This document shows, in pieces, positions 48,901-59,526 of a stretch of 64,000 bases of DNA. This DNA is from Helianthus annuus (taxonomy: Eukaryota > Streptophyta > Magnoliopsida > Asterales > Asteraceae): contig NC_035443.2 of NCBI RefSeq assembly GCF_002127325.2, positions 124,472,703 to 124,536,702 on the forward strand, read 5' to 3'. How positions within the stretch are numbered: position 1 is the stretch's first letter; each line of letters opens with the position of its first letter. The translations under genes were made by a program, and so were the position numbers. The notes beneath the pieces are model-generated. The model worked only from the letters and a program-made list of their open reading frames with translations, made no database searches and was not told where the DNA came from.

Positions 48901-49552
48901 CAGACAGGGTGCATCTTGCAAGATCTTTGGTCTTCTTGATCATGGCAACATGATGATCCCAACTCTTGGGCAAAGCATTGAGAAGTTGTCTGTTGGTGGA
49001 GGCGTTTGTGGTATGAATTTCTTCCATCTGCATTTGAGTCACCAGCTTGACAAACCTTTGGATCTGATTATCTACTGTTTCACCATAAATATGGTTGAAG
49101 TTGTTGAAATTTTGTTGCAGCAAATTCCTTCGACTTTCTTTCATATCTTCGTTACCTTCATACACTTCTACCAGAGAGTCCCACAGTTCCTTGGCAGATT
49201 TGCAGGTGCGAAATCCCATGGCAATATTAGGACCCAAACCCATGGTCAAGTAAGAGAAAGCTCGATCATCTTCTTCAACAATAAGCAAATCATCTTCAGT
49301 GTATTGGTCTCGAGGCTTCTTTATTTTAACATCAGGTTCAGTAGGACTTTCCATCATAATTTCCCTAGGTCCCCTCAAGATGCTGCGCCATAGCTTGTAA
49401 TCTTTAACCTTAAGATGCTGTTCAAAACGCCACTTCCACTCGGGAAAGTCGTTGGCATCAGTTAGCCTAGGAATGCGTGATGTGGTCCCAAGCTTCGAAT
49501 CAAGTTCTTGTTGCTGAGTTAGGGTAGACAATTCACTGTTGGTGGTTGACAT
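45935..49552 (-). CDS. gag: C1 gag, long copia-type Gag (1205 aa)
   Basis: The start context AACAATGTC is a good plant initiation site. Residues 25-230 form the DUF4219/UBN2-type capsid region ([35 protein letters not shown]). First zinc knuckle [14 protein letters not shown] at 406-419. Coiled coil about 555-650. A set of 25-residue (75-bp) repeats containing [18 protein letters not shown] lies between genomic 46640 and 46880. A second knuckle [14 protein letters not shown] is at 1044-1057 and a basic tail follows. It forms the particle and packages RNA. It is unusually long for copia Gag because of the central acidic/coiled section. The frame is uninterrupted. Confidence 0.95.
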   Translation of the reverse strand: MSTTNSELSTLTQQQELDSKLGTTSRIPRLTDANDFPEWKWRFEQHLKVKDYKLWRSILRGPREIMMESPTEPDVKIKKPRDQYTEDDLLIVEEDDRAFSYLTMGLGPNIAMGFRTCKSAKELWDSLVEVYEGNEDMKESRRNLLQQNFNNFNHIYGETVDNQIQRFVKLVTQMQMEEIHTTNASTNRQLLNALPKSWDHHVAMIKKTKDLARCTLSEMISHIKACELDDKQRETNYKNSMLAAGFSIAPTTSSDSNTALLSQGGFQMFRNNSSVSQSGSSNQIVSSASPASVQNAGKASAAASASAHSSNNEMMAFFASQSKEKLDIAASVINCLNAFLAGKLDPPKWSQDDLSQIHPDDVEEMDITWQMAMAAFRAQKFVKKTGKNRWGNAWNGASKVPFNLRCYNCHEEGHYARNCPKPPMNRDQNPTIPAQPATPNRERALVSTTSIADAAASGSPQPQGLAQALVVQPNVNFDWSSEIERLNISAPDNQAATSNIAFMTSNEHDPEPQEETTADDFAFMTQILSAPVKGLTKEEVLSVFCTPECRERVEAYRIHNAELIEDYNEIKRKNFTLTKNEKLFKEKVEAQRKDIVQLKDDVSVAKAQLMIVKEKLCEVTKELENVRDKYQINQLNIKKFDSSSKLVKNLCDEQLAYSKKKGSGLGYNQTPPPYNNNYTYLPMSEEEILNESKMTYGSSSKSSVHNKTVEPQKPSPLKFIPKGTIDPNISLSCADDSSEVRCDDVHGSEPVIVSNISEPYFEYYSEPTESDIAFTNSLFASFSAFVSSCEPAVLGKTDNVCVDDLNNICGDDCFSANVCDDNISNVSACDNVTGAVPKDAFSETTETISQENQVYPDSSSEPVSVGVPNVESSGTPLETELPNESEPVSQSKCSEEMHVDETSSGSESEPESVSLEKCIKEVQVDETSSGSESEPESVSLEKCIKEEHTVETSSCSESEPESVSDDKCVDKTHLDEAHTCSNSESRVSEKEKGVGKRVKSSAEKLIKEKPQIKHGQKTKTLNHMKSNKQRPNVKNVQNVKRQTCFNCGIAGHIARNCGKLPRTPDKKSSGRNQKVTSNRSKCSESMKSARTKTMKSKDHHRTRPSDQDWNAAKRLNQNRQTNFQRNQRNYFGNAFESLNSNWSRQFWKPKVNGMQSNPMKSYYQKAAHRNVSKFLNKENLVWQRVTYFDAQGKPRSTMGWVPKSN

Positions 49553-50221
49553 TGTTAATTAATCAGTTAATTAATTAATTAATTTTATTTAGTCCAAAGT
49601 CAACAGTCCAAATGTCCGTCACAATGTGTCGTTGCGAGTCGAAACGAGGTTGCGAGTCGAATTTGCGAGTCGTGATTGAAGACGGTTGCGAGTCAAGTCA
49701 ACCTTGGATGCGAGTCGTAACCGAAGTGGTTGCGAGTCGTAACAAAAACAGGATGAGCCGAAACCACGGTTGCGAGTGAAGGTCAAACAGCTGGTTGCGA
49801 GTCGTAACTGGGCAAGATGAACCGAAACCAGCAACTGTTGCGAGTCGTAACTGAGCAAGATGAACCGAAACCAGCAACTGTTGCGAGTCGTAACTGAAAC
49901 GTGATGAACCGCAACTAAGAGATTGCGAGTCGTAACCTGCAAAACAAAAGTGATAAGAACTGTTTACTCGCAATCCCGACTTTTCAGCAAATTCCAAAAT
50001 TCAAAGATATTGTAATCTTTGAATCTGTTGCACCGAAATCCCGAAAAATCAGCAAACACCAATGCTGAAATCAACAGAACCAAAATCAGTGATTTTTCAA
50101 TGAATTTTTAAGAACAGTCGATGAACAGATCTGCAAAAACACTTCAACAAACCGGATCAGTAATATATGAAACTTCTTGAATCCGATTGATATCAAAACC
50201 GAGCCCTTGAATAGCTTCAAT
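49553..50221 (-). promoter_or_regulatory. C1 leader with GTTGCGAGTCGTAAC repeats
   Basis: Untranslated leader between PBS and gag ATG. From 49620 to 49945 it carries about ten copies of TTGCGAGTCG, several as the imperfect palindrome GTTGCGAGTCGTAAC, some separated by ATGAACCGAAACCAGCAACT. The gag ATG is preceded by AATTAATT repeats. No ORF of note: 49619-49997 reads only repeat text. Confidence 0.7.
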
Positions 50222-50234
50222 GGCTCTGATACCA
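50222..50234 (-). other. C1 primer-binding site (initiator tRNA-Met)
   Basis: Minus strand TGGTATCAGAGCC, separated from the 5' LTR end (TTTTACA) by two bases. Perfect to the usual consensus. Confidence 0.9.
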
Positions 50235-50236
50235 AT

Positions 50237-50633
50237 TGTAAAACCCGTGAGGATCACAATGATATCAATCTAACCTTGTGAAAGTGCGGAAACCAAACAC
50301 AAAGTGATTCAAGAAACAATATAAAGATCAAATAACAAATAATAAAGATGAATCAAACCGAAACTTGCATTCAACTGAAACGAAGACTGATACAAGATCG
50401 GATGGAACTCGGTTCCCTTGCTTGGTGTCGCCTATGTTCTACTCGATGTCAACAACCCTTAATCAATAGATTAAGGGTGTTTAAATACTAAACATATAGG
50501 CCGAAACCTAGGCCCATGCGACTACCACTCTAGCCCAACCCACAAGTGTTTAACCCAAAACATAAACAAACTAATTACACAATCAACCCCTAAACACTGT
50601 TAACCTACATGAATAAACCTTCAGGTTCCAACA
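50237..50633 (-). repeat. C1 5' LTR (397 bp)
   Basis: Same length and, by eye, same sequence as 37702-38098. A TATA-like TATTTAAAC lies on the minus strand near 50490. Confidence 0.95.
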
Positions 50634-50690
50634 CTTATATACTAACTATTAGTTATAGGAGAGCTTATTTAAGGTGAGATGGTTATCCCA
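50634..50690 (-). mobile_element. 57-bp scrap of G1 between C1 and B2
   Basis: It ends with TCCCA, the left TSD copy of B2. On the minus strand it would continue the RT remnant at 54171, but after a few residues no RT pattern is left. Confidence 0.5.
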
Positions 50691-52744
50691 TGTGACATCT
50701 GTGCTTGTAATCGTTGTAAACAGTTCAGTTATCAATGAAATAAAGTTATTTGATCCCAATTTTTGTTTGTTTATGTTTGATGTTTTTCATGTTTTGACTT
50801 TTATTCAATTTCAAACTCTATATCGCTTTCTGGAGAATTATACGCAAACTGGTGCGTAAACGTAATCAGTTTAACACGAAAAATACTCTGGAACGTCTAT
50901 TTATGCTTAACATACCTTAAATATCCTTTACATAGCTTAGAAATAGGCTTGGAGGGGTTCGGTGTGCTAAAATAAACTTTATGCTCATTCAGGGACTAAA
51001 AGCGTCAAAAAGTGCATAAGTTTGCATTTTCGCGCATAACTTACGTTCTGAATACTTTCGGACATCCAAAAACTTATGTAAGCATTAAAATATTTTATTT
51101 TAGTCTTTGGCATAAGAAAAATCCATTCGTCGCGCAATTTGGATCGTTTTTCGTGCTTATGCGCATTCCGTCGTAATTAAGTGAACATCGCGATCATACG
51201 ATCAAACGAACCGACATCCGGCATATTTTGAGCATGTTTCATGTCCACAATGTTTAAGCATCATTTTAGGGCCTTAAAGTTGGCTTAACGGGCCTTAAAC
51301 ATGTTAGAAATGGCTTTAAACACCAACAGGGACTGAAACTGTCATTTTTCAAAGTTGTTTGCTGATCAGAAACCCCAGGCGGGGCGCATAAGGTTTAACC
51401 ATACCTTACTTGGGGCGCGAGGGCCTCCCACACTGCAAAACCAGTTTTAACAGCTGTTATACTCACAAAACCCAATTGCAAATGGTTTCCAGCAAACAAT
51501 GGGCTTAATCTAGGGGCTCCAATGGTTTCTTAAAACTGTGGGCTTGATGTGTACGGCTAGGATTGAATCTCGGTTAACGAGGAACGATCTTAACGGCTCT
51601 ACCATATCTATAAATACCCCTTGCTCTCACTTGCAAAAACCCACAATTTGATCTGATTTTATGCTCTCTAAGTGGAAGTATATGCTTCCTACCTAAGAGT
51701 GAATCGGGTCAAATCTTGCGGGGACCTTCTGTAAGTATTCTTTCATGCTTTTCTTTTGTTTTAGCGTTAAAGTCAAACTGCATTTGACTTTCTGCATTAA
51801 CCAGTTTAAGGTCAATGCGAAGTTCATTTGAACTTCATAACATGAGCGTAATCACGATGCTAAAGTCCCTAGTGACTATACCTACTGATTACCACGTTAT
51901 CTAGGCTCAGTGACGAGTCGTAGTTTCGGCCAAAATGCGTATTCTTGCGTATTTTGTAACCAAACTACTTGTGGGTATCAAGACCCTTTGTCTTGATATC
52001 AAACCTGTTTTTAAACTTCGTTAAACATGTTCTAACATGTTTAACTCGTCACTTTTAGAATTGTGCTTGTCTAGGGTCGTAAAGGTAAGCGATCTAATCA
52101 ATCGCTTATGCTTTCGAACCCGACCCATTTGGTCGATCTTTAGGATCCGACCAAACACTTTAGGTGACCATAGGTGTATAGGGAATAACCTTCCAAGGTT
52201 ATACCTTATGGTCACGTTGTTTAAGTAGTTGTATGATAAGTAGTTCTTATGCCTTAGGAAAATTACCAAAATGCCCTTTCATGCCAAAATTCATTTTATG
52301 CCTATGTAACGTAATTTTTGACATCTAAACTGATTTAGCAACAATATTAAACATGTTAAGGCATATCTTGCTTATCATAGGACTAGTTAGGCGTTCCGAA
52401 CGCGTTTTACGCGAACGACACGTTAAAGTAGCATAAGCTACCTAAATGGGTCGTAACGGGTCAAAAGCACTTAGGATAGGTTTCGTTTTAGTATGTAGGC
52501 TTTGTTAAACCATATTACATAAGTTCCCACACTTATTTGGTTTACAAACCCTCGTACTACCCGATCCTCCGATAGGTCCGTTTATTAATGTAGATGGATA
52601 TCTAAAGTCTATTGAGCAATCTCAAGTGAGTACATAGACCCCTCTTTTACTGTTTTTCAAACGTTTTGGGGTGAAATACATGTGCCTACTTGTTACTTTC
52701 GTGCTTTTCATGTTTTCATATCATATACTTGCGATGTTCATTAG

Positions 52745-52990
52745 TACACTATTAGTACATGATTTCATTGTGTTTTTGCTGTGTATGTTTACTTAACATG
52801 CTAGCACATTGTTTTACATGACATTTTATGCTATGTATATTCATTTAGCGCATACTTAGTACATTGTTTTACATTACCTTTTCATGCTATGCATGTTCAT
52901 CATACTTAGTACATTTTACATCACATGCTATGTATGTCCATTTGTTGCATACTTAGTACATTTTCATTTCATCACATGCTTACATTTTGG
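52745..52990 (+). repeat. Diverged short tandem repeats in B2
   Basis: Four or so units of about 55-70 bp share ATGCTATGTATRTTCAT and ATACTTAGTACATT. B1 has other tandem units at the matching place (around 17698 and 17828, about 130 bp apart, with TCTATCTATCTTCATAG). Confidence 0.6.
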
Positions 52991-53505
52991 GTATGACATT
53001 TGGTTTGTTTAAGTGTGACCATATACATTCATTAACTTTGATCTCGCCGCTCGTTAGTAGGTAATGGTACCATTGGAATTGACAACTCCCGTTCCTGACA
53101 TCCTAGGTATGTTTGGATGGAAGGAATGACCGAATTCGATAAAACATAACACAGATAGTCCTTTACTTTATTTAAAGGTTTATCACCACAGTCACAAGGC
53201 TTGGATGTATGCATTTTCACAATACCGCATAAATGTTTGTATCAGTATAGCATGCATTTCCACAAAACATAACATTGATTTAAACCACGTTTTACTTCAA
53301 TGCATTGTTTTGTGCATTTTTACCTATGGCTTAGTTGATATATATTTCACTCGCCATACATGACATTTTGTTTACACATTACTTGATTGACATTTGACAT
53401 AGACATTTTGATATTGATATACACATTTCATGGACTACATTTTGACATAAACATTTTTACATGGTTTAGACATGGGCAATTTATATTCATGGTTTGTTTG
53501 GGTAA

Positions 53506-53621
53506 GTGATTTAAGTAACGAGACGTGTGTAATGTGATACAAGCATGGTGGATACGCCGCTGGTACTTCCTATATATAAGTGCTTGTATTGTATTACATG
53601 TCGTAGCGTTATTTAAATCAT
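53506..53621 (+). repeat. Conserved hairpin in B2
   Basis: Outer arms GTGATTTAAGTAACG and CGTTATTTAAATCAT; inner arms with ATACAAGCA and TGCTTGTAT. The loop keeps GGTGGATACGCCGCTGG and CTTCCTATATATAAGTG. Arms differ from both B1 copies but remain paired. Confidence 0.75.
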
Positions 53622-54170
53622 TCAATTTGAACTTATACATTTTTACACAAATAACATATTTTTCACAAGATATTATTTTACAAACAACTTATCTTATACA
53701 AACTCATTTTTACTTGGTCATTCATTTAACCTTACATTATTCTTTCAAAAATACATATCTATCATCGCTTTTCAAATGATTTACAATACAATACAATTAA
53801 CAAGGTTCATGACTGCATTTCATTAAACATTTTCTAAAACCTAAGTCATGAATCCTATTTTCACAAAACCTATGTTACTCACAGGCATTTTTATGCTGAC
53901 GTACCTATTTTCACATGTGTTTCAGGAGCTAATACATAGGACGTTCGTGACACGCTAGGGTGGACTTGGGCCTTAGAGACATAAAACGAAGCTAGACTAG
54001 TTAAAACATGTTATGTACTCTTTGTTTCAGTTGTTTTAAGACAATGTATCTCGTTTGTTTGATAAATAAAATATAACTTTGTATGCCATGGTTGTGAAAT
54101 AATAATTCTGTTACAACACTCCCCGACGTTTCCGCCACGATTTGATGTTTTACGTGGTCGGGGTGTGACA

Positions 54171-56236
54171 TCCCAATTACTGCTTAAACCAATCTTAAAG
54201 AATAGCTAACCACACGGTTAGTCAAACAAATCGACGATCCTGGGTAGCTGATGGCGATTCTTAATTGTTGCCTAAATAGGGTTGCGGTAGTCAATGCATA
54301 AGCATAATGAACCGTCTTTCTTAATTAATAACACCGGAGCTCTCAGAATTATGAATTAGGCTTTATGAACCTTTATCTTAAAACTCATTTAATTAGGGTT
54401 TTAATCCTTCCATTACTATTGGCACTATCCGATAAAGAGTTTCTGTGACAGATACAGCTCCTAATAGGATGTCAATCCAAACTCCACTTCTCCTCTCTGG
54501 AGGTAACCAGGGTAGTTTGGCACTTGTGCCATGCAATGACATATCTGCTTTCACGAGTACATGGATGCCTTAAGTAGAAACGCCTACTCAGGCATTTCTA
54601 TAATGGATATCTTCTTTGAGCACCACTAGTTGACTTTGGTACAATATGACCATTGGAAATATCTTCGTGGTTCCATGCATTAAACCTCCATACTGATCAG
54701 GCATGGAAGCAATCAATGGGACACATTAGGATACACCAATCCTCATATGGCACCTTTATCAAACATAGTTTGGCATTCGCAGTTGATAGCAATCAATGAG
54801 AAAACAAAATAAATTAACATATATTGTCGTACTCTATCCGAAGATGGAGTACTCAAGATCTTATGAATGAAGATTATTAGACGAGAATAGAAGAAATGGT
54901 CCCGATGATTTTTGTCGTTAAGCTTTACCTTATACTTAATATCTGGAGTTCTTATGGGAAAAATTCTAAAAGTTTGCTAAGCTTATGATATATGGAAGAC
55001 TTAGTAGCTCCTAAATCAAAACAGAATTCTTAGCAATTGATTCACGATAAGGGATGTACCTGGTGTCATTATTGATATGAACGGCCTCTGGCATTCATCA
55101 GGAGGGTTTTAGCGTCTCCATTCTTAGTCTCTCTATACTTAGCTATACCATCTTTGATAGTTTTAGGGTAGTTAGTTCTGCTGCGGCCCTTAATGCCACA
55201 GCCGATACAGACTGCATTCTTATTTTTCTACATTCAGGGAACTATAGATGCCACACTGCTTTGACCTTCATTCTTGTTAAACACCGTCCTAGTGCCTTTT
55301 GTTGCAGGTCTTGCATACAGGCTTCTTATTGGACTTTTGTTGGTTTTATTTAATCATAACTAGTCCTTCCTCTTAGATTTATGGGAGTTATCCTTCTCCC
55401 TTTTCCTTTTTCCGTCAGTCTCAGCTTTGACTAATTCACTTCCTAACCCATCTAATGTGAGTGGCTGAGATAGATCCATAGTGGATTTATAAGAAGCGGG
55501 CTTTGAAACCTTAGTGTGCCATCTTATTTCCGATGCTAAACCACCAATATATGGTGCATTATGCTTAGATTATGGGTTAACCGAACAAGGCACTATCCCA
55601 GACAATGAATTAAAGTCTGTAACATATTGTCGACAGTCTAGAATTTTTATGGTGAGTGTCAGAAAATCCTGATTCCCCCTTTTCCATTTTGTGTCGCGGA
55701 CAATAGGTTTTTCTGATAGGGTCCATAAACTTGGACCATCCCATAATGTATAAGAGTATCTTTTCTGTGACTTTATTATTGTCTTCCACCCACTAAGGGC
55801 ATCGCCCTTGAATGACTGTGATACTTACCTCACAATGTCTTTCTTAGCACAAACGCTGATATACTCAATGGTTTCCGTTTCGTCCATCTATTTTATGCAA
55901 TCAATGGTTCCCTTTTTCGCCATTGAAGTCTCTTGGATTGCAAGAGACAAAGTACTTTTAAGTACATCCTTTATAGGAACAGGGCTCCTCGCTATATATC
56001 ATATTATTTGGTTTATTCTTCGCATTCAAAGTTTGAATAAAGCTCTTTTCATGAGTAGAGAAATGTGTTTTAGAGCAAGTAGCATTCGGCTCTTTGAACC
56101 TTTTCATGTCCTTTCTCATAGCCTTTCTAACAGCTGCGTTAATCACAGCTTGGAGATTAACTCCATTAACATTTAGGTTCACATTTGTTGCATCATTAGT
56201 ATCGCGACTGTTGTTTTTTTGATCCGAGTTTGCCAT
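54171..56236 (-). pseudogene. gag-pol: G1 gag and RT N-terminus, heavily decayed
   Basis: On the minus strand gag starts at 56236 (MANSDQKNNSRDTN...) and reads 92 codons to a stop at 55958, just after CSYKGCT. Beyond it the gag pattern continues with stops (for example NPRDFNGEKGTIDC near 55915). Zinc-finger residues CKTC and CIGCG are visible near 55310 and 55200. RT start is recognisable from about 54510 to 54180 (WIDILLGAV, LLIKKDGS, CIDYR, LPRIVDLFD). No continuous ORF survives. B2 inserted at 54170 and the downstream RT is lost. It resembles gypsy elements whose gag has the CSYKAF type of motif. Confidence 0.75.
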
Positions 56237-56429
56237 ACTCGAATCTTGGTACTAAACTTCAATTTAAACAATTGCTTAGTTGCATAGTAATCGCTAGTCA
56301 TCATCCTGACGTCCTAACATACATTAGCCATGGTATCAATAAACCATACAGGCTAATAGGGTATGAACATTCCTAATGGATTTTATTTGAACGTATATCA
56401 ATTATATTTAGCCTAGATCGCAAAAGGAC

Positions 56430-57340
56430 CAACAATGGCGCTTAAGGTTTGGACCTAGTCCATTACCTATTAGACAAGGGATCACAATGTCACAATTGTC
56501 TTTGTCATATCGACGATTTTGTATAGCTCGAAAGCTCGCCACAAGGACTTTTAAATATGGAACATAAGTCCGTCATGAAGGACATATAAATATAGTACAT
56601 AGGCTTGTCAGGAAGGACATTAATAGCCATAAGGCATGAAGACCTTGTCGCAAAGGACATATAGGATATGGCACAAAAGGCCTGTCACAAAGGACATTAA
56701 TATAAGCTGCAATCTTATTAGATTAGGGGATTTTAAGATTTGAACGTAGTTCTTCACCTTTGGACAGGGAGTCATAGACTATAATTGTCATTATCTTTGA
56801 AAGACGATTTATTTTACTACATAGGCAAATCACTGGACATCAGTGATGGGTGTTAATACATATATTTATATAATTATTGTAAATAAGGATATTAGTCATG
56901 ATCTTATCGATCTTATAGACTATAAGGCTTGGGCATTGCCCATTACCTTGGACGGTAAACCAAAACGGTCACATTTGTCAATGTCACTAATGGACAATAT
57001 AATATATAGCCTGTAGGCGAAACATCACTAAAGGATGTTAAATAATATGATCAACGTATTAGATGATATTAGTCATGATCGCATTGATCATATAGACTAC
57101 TATGCTTGGACATAGTCCAATATCTTTAGACAGGGGGTCATAGACCACAACTGTCGTTGTCTTAAGGGACAACATGTATAGCCCGTATGCACTTCATCAC
57201 TAATGGATGTTTATAATATGATCGTCATACTGACGATACTTGCCATGATCTACTCGATCATATGAGCTTTAAGGCTTGGACATAGTCCAAATACCTTGAC
57301 GGCTGGTGTGGTTTCTCAAGTCACACTGCCAGGAGTGTTA
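56430..57340 (-). repeat. Degenerate tandem repeat, units about 170-190 bp
   Basis: The landmark GCTTGGACATAGTCCAA and variants is near 56446, 56737, 56925, 57103 and 57273, followed each time by GACAGGGGGTCATAGAC-like and TGTCnTTGTC-like text, and a TAGTCATGATC segment precedes several units. Confidence 0.65.
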
Positions 57341-57569
57341 ACATGTTCTTAGATGTTAACATGGATTAATTGTCTTAAGAGGGTTTTACCATCATAGCAT
57401 GTCTGTATTGACATATTGGCTAGGTTATACCATTAAGAAGATCTTTTGAAATTATTTAGCAGATCGATAAAGTTCGAATAAAATTGATACTATTGTTTGA
57501 TAAAGGACGAAATGAATACCTATATAATATTTTCAAAACCTTCCATAAATCATTAAGAAATCTACAATA

Positions 57570-58480
57570 GTGCCTTAAACAGGACTTCTAGTATCATATT
57601 TGTCCACAGAGGATTTAAAAGGAAATTATAAGTCCGTATAAGGACTATAAAATATTATAAGTCCGTATAGGGACTATTTTAAAACATTTTTCCCATGAAG
57701 GGACTATAATGAAATGTCATGTCCGCTAAGGGACTATAATGAAATCTCATGTCCACAAGGGACTATTTCGAAATAGTATATCCCAAAGGGATTTTGATAA
57801 AATAACATGTCCATAAAAAGGACTATATTGGTACAGCATGCGCACAAAGGACTTTGCTGAACAGATGTCCTCACAGGGACTCAAATCGAAAGATATGTTC
57901 ATATAAGGATTATAATAAACAAATGTCCATACTGGGACTATTTAGAATAGATAGGTCCTTATAGGGACTTTAAAGTAATACTAGTCCACGCGGGAACGAA
58001 AAGGAAAATATAAATCCATATAGGGACTATAAGTTATGTTAACATTGGGATTATAGTGAAACGATATGTCCTCAAAATGATTTTAATGAATTATTATATT
58101 CGCCAGGGGATTTTGATGACATAACATGTCTACAAAAGATTTTTAATGAAATAACATGTTTACAAAAATATTTTATTGAAATAACACGTTCATGTAAGGA
58201 CTATAATAGAGTATAAACTCCATGAATGACTATTTTGAAGTATGTTATCCACGAAAGAACTACATGGAAATATGACGTCCACAAAGGGATTTTATTGTAA
58301 TATAACGTCCACGAAAGGACTATTTTGAAATATAATGTCCTCGAAGGGACTATGATAAACATACGTATATATAGAGTCTCATTAGAAAAGGTAAGTCTAC
58401 ACGGACTTTGATGAAATAATACGTCTACAAAGGACTACGATAATCAAATGACCATACAGGGATTTAAAGGAAAAAGAAAT
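57570..58480 (-). repeat. Degenerate short tandem repeats (GGGACTAT array)
   Basis: About two dozen diverged units of 35-45 bp of the form ATGTCCACAAAGGGACTAT plus an A/T-rich spacer (often AATGAAATA). No regular spacers and no exact repeat, so this is not a CRISPR-like array. Confidence 0.75.
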
Positions 58481-58689
58481 ATATTGGAAGAAGGGTGTTC
58501 TAATGCCTTTCTTGTTTCATTCTGATGGTTTCTCTTCTTTGTCTATCATACGCAGCAGTGACACAGAAGATTCAGTGAATAAAATGAACATTCCAAATTT
58601 GGATCCGTTGTAGAAATAGAATTCAAGGATTTCATGCTTAGAAAAAATAAATTGGATCAAAGATTGGATTTTAACAAGCATAGCCCAAG

Positions 58690-59001
58690 TTCGGAATTCC
58701 AAAACTCGGAGATGGGGATTTTGGATTAATAGCATCCACATGTATCATCTTCAATATGGGAGCCTCAGGGACCTTCTGGTATGGACTCCACTGGTACAGA
58801 CTTCAAGATTTGAGCCTTAGGGACCTCCGGTATGGATTTCTGAAGTCTGGTTAAGAGTTCCAATAGGTTTGGTTTTGGGAATAGGTCCATAAAGGTCTTT
58901 CCTTCAGCCGGTCGCATGCTTATCCTAGTCATGGTATGAAGCTTGGCATTTCTTGTCTTCGAACGGGAAGAATCTCCATCAACGGCTTCTTTGCCTGGCG
59001 A
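58690..59001 (-). pseudogene. G1 leader ORF remnant
   Basis: On the minus strand the frame opens MSPGKEAVDGDSSRSK and reads to a TGA at 58765. It ends in two imperfect copies of a repeat (PEVPKAQILK; then PEGP). The second copy has one extra base compared with the first, which causes the stop; in the other frame EAPILKMIHVDAINPK continues for a further 30 codons or so. Position ahead of gag matches ORF0 of T1/T2, but I see no sequence similarity to it. Confidence 0.4.
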
Positions 59002-59154
59002 CATATTCAAAACACATAAAATCGAAAACAATGTTTACTTAATAGGGATGAGAGCATTTCTATGTTAAGTTTAGACTCGGAAGGTCTAAGGAATATGCTA
59101 CGGTGTCATTTGAGATTAAACACTAAAGGCTAGTGTCTAATTCACTCAAACGTT

Positions 59155-59167
59155 GGCTCTGATACCA
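59155..59167 (-). other. G1 primer-binding site
   Basis: Minus strand TGGTATCAGAGCC, three bases inside the 5' LTR end at 59171. Confidence 0.85.
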
Positions 59168-59170
59168 ACC

Positions 59171-59526
59171 TGTCACACCCCGATATTTACAACTCAGCAT
59201 GGTGGGCCCGATGGGGATTATCGTGACGTAAGATTGATATCGTCATAGTCAAACATACACAGAATAGCACAGCGGAAGTCTTGGAACATATTATTATTAC
59301 AAACCCAATTGTCAGAAAATACTGAAAAGATAATTACATTCGAGCTTGTAATATTAAATCCACATGCGGATCTAAATCAATACACAACATGTTCAACAGA
59401 CATAAGGCATTACGGATTTGCAAGATCCTCTACTTAACGCCCAGGAGCTTCCAGCCAATTCCGTATAGTACCTGCCACTTAGTCTTTTGAAAATACGTCA
59501 GTTTACACTGGTAAATACAATTAACT
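59171..59526 (-). mobile_element. G1 5' LTR, 3' end portion
   Basis: Begins TGTCACACCCCG, homologous to the left end of A2 (22982-23330), including CGTATAGTACCTGC and TTTACACTGGTAAATACAA. Broken at 59526/59527 by T3. The rest of the LTR is off-window. Confidence 0.85.

Larger units (their letters stand above)
37702..50633 (-). mobile_element. C1: intact-looking three-ORF Ty1/copia element (12.9 kb)
   Basis: The LTRs at 37702-38098 and 50237-50633 are both 397 bp and appear identical base for base by eye. On the minus strand the order is 5' LTR, PBS, leader, gag (49552-45935), pol (45938-42567), a 1.6-kb spacer, third ORF (40767-38137), PPT, 3' LTR. All three ORFs are free of stops and the visible catalytic motifs are complete. 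The immediate flanks (TTAAT left, CTTAT right) do not form a TSD. The flanks belong to non-adjacent parts of G1, so about 2 kb was lost there or the ends were exchanged. It is the youngest autonomous-looking element in the window. Confidence 0.95.
50691..54170 (+). mobile_element. B2 solo LTR
   Basis: Starts TGTGACATCTGTGC and ends GGTCGGGGTGTGACA. Perfect TSD TCCCA (50686-50690 and 54171-54175). 3480 bp, homologous to B1. No PBS, PPT or coding, so it is a solo LTR. It contains one hairpin copy (53506) and a run of diverged tandem units with CATGCTATGTATGTTCAT and CATACTTAGTACATT (about 52745-52990). ORFs such as 52021-52269 are not kept in B1. Confidence 0.95.
56237..59154 (-). other. G1 leader, 2.9 kb, mostly tandem repeats
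   Basis: Untranslated region between the PBS and gag of G1. From the gag side it holds units of about 170-190 bp (56430-57340), then short GGGACTAT-type repeats (57570-58480), then a small ORF remnant (58690-59001). No other gene is seen. Confidence 0.7.

Noticed and set aside
50222..50234. tRNA-like fragments at the LTR borders
   Set aside because: These are 12-13 nt primer-binding sites complementary to initiator tRNA-Met, not tRNA genes.
37696..50638. Possible C1 target-site duplication CTTAA/CTTAT offset by one base
   Set aside because: It needs both an offset from the LTR end and a mismatch; the directly flanking 5-mers do not match.
55808..56176. 122-codon plus-strand ORF
   Set aside because: Antisense shadow of the decayed G1 gag, whose minus-strand text has recognisable gag features.
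57570..58480. Array of similar short units resembling a CRISPR array
   Set aside because: Units are diverged and contiguous, without constant repeats or unique spacers, within a plant retroelement leader.
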